A DNA stretch of 11,108 nt from Microcaldota archaeon. Lineage in GTDB: Archaea; Micrarchaeota; Micrarchaeia; Burarchaeales; Burarchaeaceae. The stretch covers positions 1 through 11,108 of the forward strand of contig QMVF01000013.1 of assembly GCA_003660965.1 (NCBI GenBank). The letters run 5' to 3'. Below the pieces are notes generated by a model. That model saw only the letters and a list, made by a program, of their open reading frames with translations, did not search any database and was not told the origin of the DNA. The number at the start of each line of letters is the position of its first letter. Position 1 is the stretch's first letter. Positions 5,614 to 11,108 of the stretch are shown here, one piece after another. The position numbers and the translations under genes are program-made.

Positions 5614-6061
5614 CTATTTCTTCTTAGCAACATAGTTGTCCGCTTCAAGCATAACTGTATTTTCATAGAAATGATGTGTGAAGTAGATGTTCTCCTCCTC
5701 AAGGCTTGGCTCGCCCGCGAACTGCGAGATTATCAGCTCAGGCTCCTGCCATTCTCCATTCACCTTCCTAGAAACCCATATATCATACCCTCCTTTTCCA
5801 CCAAGCATTCCTGAATGATAATAGAGTTCCGTTCCATCCGCACTCAAATGCAACTCTCCAAGCCCGTACTCAACATTCAGCTTCTCGCCAGCATTTCTCC
5901 AATCAGCCCACTTTCCATTCACCCATGTATATATCAACCTCCCTTAAATTGCCCGCACGCACAGAGCAGAACCATGCTTCATCCATTTCCGAAATACTTT
6001 CCTGCGCGCAACCCGCTAGGGTTAATAGCATAGTCATGAGCACGCAAAGCAACAATCTCAT
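5614..6061 (-). pseudogene. Frameshifted PD40-like lipoprotein gene
   Basis: The first frame (6061 to 5903) begins MRLLLCVLMTMLLTLAGCAQ, a lipoprotein signal peptide with lipobox LAGC and lipidated C18. It ends early after 52 codons. The second frame resumes from about 5943 to the TAG at 5614 with NVEYGLGELHLSADGTELYY, GGKGGYDIWVSRKVNGEW and GEPSLEEENIYFTHHFY, matching the beta-propeller PD40/TolB-like repeat pattern. The total of 448 nt is one base more than a multiple of three. Dropping one G in the minus-strand run AAGGGAGG (5939-5946) joins the frames into a 148-residue protein. It would be an exported, lipid-anchored protein with one to one and a half PD40-type blades. The cause may be a real mutation, a sequencing or assembly error, or programmed frameshifting. 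The start is leaderless, about 27 bp from the shared TATA box. Confidence 0.78.
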
Positions 6062-6080
6062 CGCAAATGCTCCACAACCT

Positions 6081-6096
6081 ATTTTTTATTAATTTG
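6081..6096. promoter_or_regulatory. Shared divergent TATA region
   Basis: The AT-only tract ATTTTTTATTAATTT lies midway in the 50-bp gap between the lipoprotein ATG (6061, minus) and the membrane protein ATG (6112, plus). It is about 24-27 bp from each start, so one box can serve both leaderless genes. Confidence 0.6.
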
Positions 6097-6111
6097 TAGA
6101 GAATTCCCTTC

Positions 6112-6507
6112 ATGAGCCCCCACTTCTTCAACTGGAATGCATTGAAGGAAAGCGAAAAGCACCTAGCACACATGCCACACATAAAATTCAAGTTGATAAC
6201 AACGATTTTTCTAATACTCTCTGCCTACCTTTTTCTAACCCGCGTTTACTATCTCTCCCCTTCCTCCTGGCTTCCCGCACTCTTCCTATCCATCTCAATA
6301 CTGCTTCTTCTGTTTTTAATAAAACTCATATTCACAATGCACATACTCTTTTCAAAACTAATTTTGTTTGCCTCCCTCCTCTTATTTCAGGCAATTGAAT
6401 TCGGCCAAAGCCCTCATTTGAACTTGGCTCCTCCCAGCCTCTTGCTAGTAATGCTGCTTCTGGCCAACTTTCTATTCATATACTTCCTTTCAAAAATCAA
6501 GAATTAG
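6112..6507 (+). CDS. Small integral membrane protein, function unknown
   Basis: I do not recognise this 131-residue protein. It has a short, partly charged N-terminus (about 1-25) and four hydrophobic segments at about 27-48, 52-76, 80-96 and 106-127, ending KIKN. It is very rich in Leu and Ile, with few charges between helices, so it is probably a four-helix membrane protein with both ends on the same side. The ATG at 6112 fits a leaderless start about 24 bp from the divergent TATA box. The in-frame ATG at residue 21 (6172) is the alternative and would still keep all helices. It is divergent from the lipoprotein and precedes the bPH2 membrane protein, which has its own promoter. That it is a gene rests on its promoter position, its length and lack of any competing frame. 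Confidence 0.65.
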   Translation: MSPHFFNWNALKESEKHLAHMPHIKFKLITTIFLILSAYLFLTRVYYLSPSSWLPALFLSISILLLLFLIKLIFTMHILFSKLILFASLLLFQAIEFGQSPHLNLAPPSLLLVMLLLANFLFIYFLSKIKN

Positions 6508-6543
6508 ACAGTTCTTTTCAACACTCTAACCCTTTGCCAATGC

Positions 6544-6551
6544 TTTTAAAT
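6544..6551 (+). promoter_or_regulatory. TATA box for the bPH2 membrane protein
   Basis: TTTTAAAT is centred about 26 bp before 6574, giving a leader of only about 9 nt. That leader contains the GGTGGAG ribosome binding site (6574-6580) in front of the GTG at 6583. Confidence 0.5.
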
Positions 6552-6582
6552 TATAGATTCACAAACCGAACTGGGTGGAGGC

Positions 6583-7344
6583 GTGATCCTCAAATCCTGC
6601 AATCCATATTATCTGCACCAATTCAAAATCATAAAATATGCTAGCGTACTTATTGTGCTTCTCATTTTACTGGCTTCGGCTTATTTTGAAATGCTTGAAA
6701 ACCTCGAGCTGCTTTTGGCAATAATCGCAGTTTACCTCATAATCGCGCTCACCATAGCCATATACTTAAAGGTGATAAATGATCACATATTCTATATAGC
6801 GACCGAACGGGAACTCATAAGGCGGGAGGGTATAATCAAGAAGAAGCGCACTATTACTTCATTTGCAAAGATTTCAAACGTTTCAGTTGGCCGCGGAATT
6901 CTAGACCGCGTTTTCAATCTGGGAACATTATACATAGACACCATGGGCGGAAAGGAGAGTTATGAGATAACCATGGACAATCTTCAAATGAAAGACATGG
7001 AGGAATTCATAGACATAATAAAGGATATGATGGCCAGAAGAGAGGATTACAAGCCAGCCGTTCCACAAAAAGAAGCAGAGCAACCACGCAGGGAAGAGCA
7101 GTTTGAAGTGCAAACTGAGAAGAAGCCTCCACAGTTCAAGGAATTTGAGCCTGCAAGGCCTCATCACATGAACGGGGTAGGCTATTCTGGCAAAGAGCGC
7201 CTAGCAGAGCTTGAATACAAAGCATATGTGAGGCAGGAGGATGAAAAGAAAGAGAAGCAGAAATCCAAAGAAGGCGAGGAAGAGCCTCCCCCTGAAAAAC
7301 AGAAGAAAAAGAAACAGGGAAAGAAAAAGCGAAAGAAGCGGTAG
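6583..7344 (+). CDS. bPH2-domain (YdbS-like) membrane protein with basic C-terminal tail
   Basis: This 253-residue protein has two adjacent membrane helices (about 18-34 and 42-62). A bacterial PH-like domain (bPH2, formerly DUF304) follows at about 65-150. Its hallmark segments are YIATERELIRREGII, KKRTITSFAKISNVSVGRG and LDRVFNLGTLYIDTMGG. From about 155 to the end the protein is low complexity, first Glu/Gln/Pro-rich and then strongly Lys/Arg-rich, ending GKKKRKKR. That tail is unusual for the family and could bind nucleic acid, ribosomes or acidic lipid head groups; this is inference. The GTG start is supported by GGTGGAG just upstream and a TATA box at suitable distance. The biochemical role of the family is not established. 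Confidence 0.85.
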   Translation: MILKSCNPYYLHQFKIIKYASVLIVLLILLASAYFEMLENLELLLAIIAVYLIIALTIAIYLKVINDHIFYIATERELIRREGIIKKKRTITSFAKISNVSVGRGILDRVFNLGTLYIDTMGGKESYEITMDNLQMKDMEEFIDIIKDMMARREDYKPAVPQKEAEQPRREEQFEVQTEKKPPQFKEFEPARPHHMNGVGYSGKERLAELEYKAYVRQEDEKKEKQKSKEGEEEPPPEKQKKKKQGKKKRKKR

Positions 7345-7352
7345 GCTTAGAG

Positions 7353-7361
7353 TTTATTAAT
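7353..7361 (+). promoter_or_regulatory. TATA box for the zinc ribbon protein
   Basis: TTTATTAAT is centred about 25 bp before the ATG at 7382, placing initiation on the start codon. The transcript is probably leaderless and no Shine-Dalgarno sequence is present. Confidence 0.55.
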
Positions 7362-7381
7362 GCGCCTCGTGATTTTATTTT

Positions 7382-7882
7382 ATGTATCACTGCACCCGCT
7401 GCGGCCGCCAGATAGAATCATGGGATGGCAACTACTTCAGCCGCGGCATGCTCTGTCCTGTTTGTTATGCTGAAAGGAGAAGAAAAGCGCATGAAAAGAG
7501 CGCAATCTGCACCCGCTGCGGCATACGCACCCACCCCCGGAACGTGAACACCAAGCTTGGAAGAACTCTGTGCAAGCAATGCTATGAGGATTTGATGGAG
7601 GAGAAAAAGGAGAACTTCTGCGTGGTGTGTGGAAAGCGCATAAAGGGCGCAAGCTTCCAGCGAGAAGACGGCTACCGCGTATGCCTCGACTGCATGCGCG
7701 ATCAATTCCCGGGCAGCGGCTCGCGAATGGGAGTAAGGCGTTGCAGCGAATGCGGCAAACGCACCATACTGCAGTATGTAGCTGGAGAAGGCAAATACCT
7801 CTGCCCTTCCTGCAAGGAAAAGCACACCTCTAAAGGCGTTCTGAAAAAGCTAATGGATGCGATTGGCAGGATCAGGCACTGA
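7382..7882 (+). CDS. Four-module zinc ribbon protein
   Basis: The 166-residue protein consists of four successive Cys4 modules, each a pair of CxxC knuckles: C4/C7-C25/C28, C43/C46-C64/C67, C80/C83-C101/C104 and C121/C124-C141/C144. The gap between knuckles is 17 residues in the first three and 16 in the fourth, so the protein looks like an internally repeated unit of about 38-40 residues. Each should bind one zinc. A basic tail (KKLMDAIGRIRH) follows. Such modules serve in nucleic acid or protein binding, and some resemble LIM-type fingers, but no named family is clear to me. It is expressed from its own leaderless promoter and converges with the SecB-like candidate gene, with only 3 nt between stop codons. 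Confidence 0.85.
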   Translation: MYHCTRCGRQIESWDGNYFSRGMLCPVCYAERRRKAHEKSAICTRCGIRTHPRNVNTKLGRTLCKQCYEDLMEEKKENFCVVCGKRIKGASFQREDGYRVCLDCMRDQFPGSGSRMGVRRCSECGKRTILQYVAGEGKYLCPSCKEKHTSKGVLKKLMDAIGRIRH

Positions 7883-7885
7883 TGC

Positions 7886-8296
7886 TCACGCAGCACTCGC
7901 GCCAGTTCCCTCCTTATCCAGCCTTATTCTCGGAGGCATCATGGGCGGCTGAAGGTTTACAACGCGCGCTATAAGCGTACCATGCGCACCGCATGCAAAG
8001 TTTATGTGATTCAAAACTTCCTCGGCAAACTCATCCTCAAGCCTCTTCTTCTCCTTCCACACCTTCATAACCTTGTCCCTAACCTTCTTCTCCTCCTCCA
8101 CAGTCATAACTCCCTTTATGGTAAGCCTTGCAACATCTTCTGCATAGTCTGCTACATAGGTGAAGCTGATTTGAATAAAGCCTCCCTCCTGGCTAACCTC
8201 CTCTATGTTCATATGTATTCCAAGGCCCTTGGGAATCTCATTTTTAGTGCGTTCAACCTCTGCCTTGCTTATCATCATACCTCTTACCGCAATCAT
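7886..8296 (-). CDS. Small conserved-looking protein, possibly SecB-like
   Basis: From the ATG at 8296 the product is 136 residues. A GTG at 8305 is in frame, but a perfect GAGGTG Shine-Dalgarno (8308-8303) overlapping it sits 6 nt before the ATG, which decides the start. The middle is a predicted beta-rich segment (IQISFTYVADYAEDVARLTI, then KGVMTVEEE). A charged helix (KVMKVWKEKKRLEDEFAEEV) follows, and then LNHINFACGAHGTLIARVV and a proline-rich end, NLQPPMMPPRIRL. The layout of beta sheet, long helix and a terminal L-x-P-P-x-x-x-P motif recalls SecB-fold chaperones reported in archaea. This resemblance is from memory of the general pattern and is weak evidence. It is co-transcribed with the hydrolase upstream (2 nt between the hydrolase stop and the GTG). 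Confidence 0.7.
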   Translation of the reverse strand: MIAVRGMMISKAEVERTKNEIPKGLGIHMNIEEVSQEGGFIQISFTYVADYAEDVARLTIKGVMTVEEEKKVRDKVMKVWKEKKRLEDEFAEEVLNHINFACGAHGTLIARVVNLQPPMMPPRIRLDKEGTGASAA

Positions 8297-8302
8297 ACTA
8301 TC

Positions 8303-8308
8303 CACCTC
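8303..8308 (-). promoter_or_regulatory. Shine-Dalgarno deciding the start of the SecB-like gene
   Basis: The minus strand reads GAGGTG, then GATAGT, then ATG (8296-8294). Six-base spacing is ideal. The GTG within the motif is therefore unlikely to be the true start. Confidence 0.7.
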
Positions 8309-8973
8309 TACGTTTCGAACTCGTCTCCGGGCTGCATCAATACGACTTTTGCCCTCTTCACATCCCTGGCGAATTCATCAGGGTACTGTTTTATTCTCTC
8401 ATGCGTGTTGTAGTGCATGGGAACCGCATACTTTATGTTCATTTCGTTGCAGGCAACTGCAGCTGCAAACGGATCCATGGTGTATGAGCCCCCTATTGGC
8501 ACAAGGGCAACATCCGCGCTTATCTCCCTCATCTCCCTGTACTCGTACGTGTCCCCTGCATGGTATACGCTCTCATTCCCTTTGCTTATTTTGAACCCGA
8601 CAGGATATTCTGATTGAGGGTGAACGGCACGAATAACCTCCACTGCAATTCCCTTAAGCTCAAATCTGTCGCCCTCCTTCACATCAACCTTCTGCTTCTC
8701 GTTTATATTCAGCTTCGCCAGAGCAGGCCTTGGTGCAATCACCTGTGCATAAGTTCTCTCAACAATCTCCTTCACCGCATCCGGATCGCAGTGTGGCGAA
8801 TGCTCGTGGGTGATAAATATGAAATCACACTCCTTTATCTCATCACTCGATATGGCAGGCGCTACCAGCCGCGGCCTCCCGTTTATTTCACTCCCGAAAA
8901 ACGGATCCGTGTATGCGACCACGCCCCCAATATCTATTCTGAAGCAGGAATGACCTATATACGTCAGTCTCAT
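8308..8973 (-). CDS. Metallo-beta-lactamase-fold hydrolase (UPF0173/UlaG-like) with altered metal motif
   Basis: This 221-residue protein has the size and order of UPF0173-type metal-dependent hydrolases: MRLTYIGHSCFRI at the start, AYTDPFF, the metal motif, H118 in RAVHPQ, D141 in YHAGDTYEY and H187 in PMHYNTHE. The first metal motif, normally HxHxDH, reads H56-E-H58-S-P60-H61, so the aspartate that usually binds the second metal is replaced by proline. The following C62-D63 could supply a ligand instead. It is probably still a hydrolase, but its metal content may differ. The substrate is unknown. The ATG at 8973 is about 26 bp from a symmetric TATA box shared with the divergent surface protein, and the transcript is probably leaderless. 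It is the first gene of a two-gene operon. Confidence 0.88.
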   Translation of the reverse strand: MRLTYIGHSCFRIDIGGVVAYTDPFFGSEINGRPRLVAPAISSDEIKECDFIFITHEHSPHCDPDAVKEIVERTYAQVIAPRPALAKLNINEKQKVDVKEGDRFELKGIAVEVIRAVHPQSEYPVGFKISKGNESVYHAGDTYEYREMREISADVALVPIGGSYTMDPFAAAVACNEMNIKYAVPMHYNTHERIKQYPDEFARDVKRAKVVLMQPGDEFET

Positions 8974-8993
8974 ATTCGTGAAATACCTATGCA

Positions 8994-9004
8994 GATTTAA
9001 AAAT
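8994..9004. promoter_or_regulatory. Shared symmetric TATA box for divergent genes
   Basis: ATTTAAAAAT, with reverse complement ATTTTTAAAT, is centred near 8999. It lies 26 bp from the minus-strand ATG at 8973 and 26 bp from the plus-strand ATG at 9025. No other TATA candidate is visible in the 51-bp gap. Confidence 0.65.
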
Positions 9005-9024
9005 GTGTCTACAAATTCCTATCT

Positions 9025-9837
9025 ATGAAATCTGGCATAATTCTGCTCTCAATAGCTCTTCTTCTATCTGTTTCTAGTGCAGCATTCCATCAAATATACC
9101 ATAATTTCCAAATGAACATACGGGAGGACGGAAGCGCGCACGTACTGGAGGAGTTCCAGCTTTATATGGATTCGAATGAATCCTCCAACTTCTACGACAG
9201 CATAATGTCTCTGAATGACATATCAGCCTGGAAGAACGTGACTTCTATAGAAAATATGAGAATTCATGTTAATACGCGCTACGCACAGGTTGACAATGTG
9301 CGAATTCGCGCCCAGAGAAAAGAAAGCTGCAATCCATGGACTGGCACCTGCTATGGAGTTGTGCGCATGGAGTATGATATTCGCAATATAGAGCCAGGAA
9401 CCTTCATAGGCGTAACCTCTGAAAAACCGCGCACTTACAATTACACTTTTAACCCACGGGCACTTTCCTTCAGCCTTACTGAGGAAGGAAACATTGCCAT
9501 ACCTGATAAGACTGAGCTCACCATAAATCTACCAAACGATTCCGTAATAACAAGACTCAACAATTTCCCAGACTACTTTACAACCACTTCACTTCCCATA
9601 ACCGGCATTTCACAGCTGAAGTGGGCAGGCCCAGAAGTGCTTGCAGGTTTTGAGCTCCAGTTCACTCGCGAAGAACCTCTGGAAACTGAGGTAATCTCCT
9701 TCTTTAAATCCCTGCAAAGCGATCTGGTAGACCTTTTGAGGTCTGATGAAGGCCTTGCAATTCTCCTGATGCTGGTGGTGGTTCTTGTTTCAATAGTGCT
9801 TCTCAGAAAATACAGGGAGGCGAGAGTCAAAAAATAG
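9025..9837 (+). CDS. Surface protein with signal peptide and C-terminal membrane anchor
   Basis: The 270-residue protein starts with a Sec signal peptide (MKSGIILLSIALLLSVSSA, probable cleavage after A19 or A20). It ends with a single membrane helix (about 243-261) and a short basic tail (KYREARVKK). The mature domain (about 20-235) is predicted beta-rich, begins with YHNFQMNIREDGSAHVLEEF and would face outside. That opening strand pattern is similar to other archaeal and bacterial surface proteins of the DUF2207/DUF4897 kind, but I cannot assign it. It has two cysteines (C102 and C108, in SCNPWTGTCYG) and several N-x-S/T sequons, so it may be a glycosylated, disulfide-bonded protein. The start is leaderless relative to the shared TATA box. 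pheS follows after 8 nt. Confidence 0.78.
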   Translation: MKSGIILLSIALLLSVSSAAFHQIYHNFQMNIREDGSAHVLEEFQLYMDSNESSNFYDSIMSLNDISAWKNVTSIENMRIHVNTRYAQVDNVRIRAQRKESCNPWTGTCYGVVRMEYDIRNIEPGTFIGVTSEKPRTYNYTFNPRALSFSLTEEGNIAIPDKTELTINLPNDSVITRLNNFPDYFTTTSLPITGISQLKWAGPEVLAGFELQFTREEPLETEVISFFKSLQSDLVDLLRSDEGLAILLMLVVVLVSIVLLRKYREARVKK

Positions 9838-9845
9838 GCGGTAAT

Positions 9846-11108
9846 ATGCACGAGCATGAAATCATAGTACTGCGTTCGCTCAAAGAGCTTTCCAAGCAGG
9901 GCAGGCAAAAAAGCCTTGAAGAGGTTTCACAAAAGGCAAGGCTTCCGCTGGATGCGGTAAGAAAGGCAGCAGGCCTGCTTTCTGACAAGGCCCTGGTTGC
10001 TCTTGACGAGGGCTTGAAGGGCTATCACACCTCAGTTACTGAGGAGGGTAAGCGCTTTCTAAAGCAGGGCTTTCCAGAAGAGCGCATAATGAAAAAGCTT
10101 CAAACCAAGGGAAGCCTGCATATAGGCGCGCTTGATGACGAGGAGAAGCGCATAGGCTTGGGCTGGGCAAAAAAGCTCGGCTGGGTGGAGCTTAAAGAAG
10201 GCAGGCTTCTGCCAAAGAGAAAGCCCGCTCTTGAAGACTATGAGCAGCGTAAGATGCTGAGCTGGATTTCAGAGCACAATTTCATAAGCCCTGCAGCGCT
10301 TCCATCTGTAAAGCCCCTTCTCTCCCGCAGCCTGATTACAGAGCTCAAGCCCGAAAAAGAGCATTCTGCAGCGCTTACTGAAAAAGGTCTGCAGGCCCTT
10401 TCAAAAGAGCTCAGGCCCGCCTACAACCTCACCGCACCAGTTTCCCGTGCATACCCTGCAAAGCTCCACCCGCTTCAGAGGGCAACTGATAGAATAAGAC
10501 GCATATTTTTCGAATTAGGGTTTGAGGAGATGGAAGGGCCTGCAGTTGAAAGCTCTTTCTGGAATTTCGACGCGCTTTTCCAGCCCCAAGACCACCCCGC
10601 ACGCGAGCTTGCAGACACCTTTTACATAAAAGGCGAGCAGCCCCTGCCAAAGGGTGATGTGGTTGAGCGCGTGAAAAAGGCACACCAAAAAGGCTGGAAG
10701 TATAAATGGAAGGAAGAGCTGGCGCGCAAGAAGACCCTGCGCACCCATACAACAGCAGTTTCAGCGCGCTACTTGGTAAAGAGCAGGGAACGGGAGAATT
10801 CAAAATACTTCTGCGTGGGAAGGGTTTACAGGAATGAAGTGGTTGACTACAAGCACCTTGCAGAATTCTACCAAATAGAAGGCATTGTTCTGTGGGAAAA
10901 GGCAACCTTTGCGGATTTGATGGGTCTTTTACGAGAGTTCTACAAAAAGCTCGGCTTTGAGAAAATAAGGTTCAGACCATCCTACTTCCCGTACACCGAG
11001 CCCTCGCTTGAAGTCGAGGTTTACTTTGAAAAGAAGAAGGCGTGGCTTGAGCTGGGCGGAGCAGGCGTATTCAGACCAGAAGTCTGCCTGCCCCTGTGGG
11101 GCAAATAC
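9846..11108 (+). CDS. pheS: Phenylalanine--tRNA ligase alpha subunit, C-terminus cut by window edge
   Basis: The frame is open from the ATG at 9846 to the right edge, giving 421 residues of an expected roughly 490-500. The first 190 or so residues are the winged-helix repeats of archaeal/eukaryotic-type PheS (HEHEIIVLRSLKELSKQGRQ at the start, then TEEGKRFL). The class II catalytic core follows. Motif 1 includes DRIRRIFFELGFEEMEGPAV near residues 215-234, with the WNFDALFQPQDHPARELADTF substrate region after it. Motif 2 is GRVYRNEVVDYKHLAEFYQI from about residue 325. The visible part ends in ELGGAGVFRPEVC, near the Phe-binding pocket. It forms the alpha2beta2 enzyme that charges tRNA-Phe in the cytoplasm. 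The start follows the surface protein stop by 8 nt with a weak GGCGG site, so it may be co-transcribed. Confidence 0.97.
   Translation, partial: MHEHEIIVLRSLKELSKQGRQKSLEEVSQKARLPLDAVRKAAGLLSDKALVALDEGLKGYHTSVTEEGKRFLKQGFPEERIMKKLQTKGSLHIGALDDEEKRIGLGWAKKLGWVELKEGRLLPKRKPALEDYEQRKMLSWISEHNFISPAALPSVKPLLSRSLITELKPEKEHSAALTEKGLQALSKELRPAYNLTAPVSRAYPAKLHPLQRATDRIRRIFFELGFEEMEGPAVESSFWNFDALFQPQDHPARELADTFYIKGEQPLPKGDVVERVKKAHQKGWKYKWKEELARKKTLRTHTTAVSARYLVKSRERENSKYFCVGRVYRNEVVDYKHLAEFYQIEGIVLWEKATFADLMGLLREFYKKLGFEKIRFRPSYFPYTEPSLEVEVYFEKKKAWLELGGAGVFRPEVCLPLWGKY

Noticed and set aside
5442..5702. Minus-strand open frame of 86 codons rich in Lys, Arg and Phe
   Set aside because: Its composition is simply the translation of the A/T-rich hairpin stems, and it overlaps tRNA intron 3 and the lipoprotein 3' end in another frame.
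5341..5814. Plus-strand open frame of 157 codons across the tRNA gene and its downstream palindromes
   Set aside because: It runs through tRNA exons, introns and hairpins and then antisense through the lipoprotein gene. Its product is low in recognisable structure.
7418..7825. Minus-strand open frame of 135 codons
   Set aside because: This is a shadow of the cysteine-rich zinc protein; the Ala-rich product comes from complementing its TGC codons.
10429..10905. Minus-strand open frame of 158 codons
   Set aside because: It is the complement of the pheS catalytic core, which is unmistakable on the plus strand.

Overview
This is archaeal DNA. The supporting genes are an archaeal-type PheS, an ADP-dependent sugar kinase, a DUF2070 membrane protein and two class III (archaeal prepilin-like) signal peptide proteins. 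TATA boxes lie about 25-27 bp upstream of start codons on mostly leaderless genes, several of which start with GTG. Tight packing, short proteins and a tRNA gene riddled with introns point to a small-genome DPANN archaeon. A relative of the ARMAN/Micrarchaeota group is my best guess, but this is inference and not proven.

Layout. Positions 1-5160 are all on the minus strand. Reading in the direction of transcription they hold an ADP-dependent sugar kinase, two coupled class III signal peptide genes followed by DUF2070 (one operon), and a GT4 plus GT2 glycosyltransferase pair. The GT2 runs off the left edge. Positions 5167-5613 contain no protein gene. They hold a plus-strand tRNA-Leu(UAA) gene interrupted by three introns (D arm, anticodon loop 37/38, T loop 59/60), followed by a branched palindromic element. 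Positions 5614-6061 (minus) hold a small PD40-like lipoprotein gene with a one-base frameshift. From 6112 rightwards, plus-strand genes encode a four-helix membrane protein, a bPH2-type membrane protein with a basic tail, and a four-module zinc ribbon protein. A minus-strand pair (7886-8973) encodes a metallo-beta-lactamase-fold hydrolase and a small protein that may be SecB-like. Divergent from that pair are a signal-peptide/C-terminal-anchor surface protein and pheS, which runs off the right edge.

The most notable content is the tRNA. Removing 61, 51 and 46 nt leaves an 83-nt type II tRNA with a perfect 7-bp acceptor stem and 5-bp T stem, a 5-bp anticodon stem, and a CUUAAG anticodon-loop sequence. 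Introns 1 and 3 share their beginnings and ends, so they look like copies of one element. Part of intron 1 is repeated again just downstream of the gene. Splicing would need an endonuclease with broad bulge-helix-bulge specificity.

Functionally, the left half is about the cell envelope and sugar metabolism: glycosyl transfer, pilin-like proteins and sugar phosphorylation. The right half mixes envelope proteins with translation (tRNA-Leu, PheS). Regulation appears simple, with two divergent gene pairs each apparently sharing a single symmetric TATA box midway between two leaderless starts.
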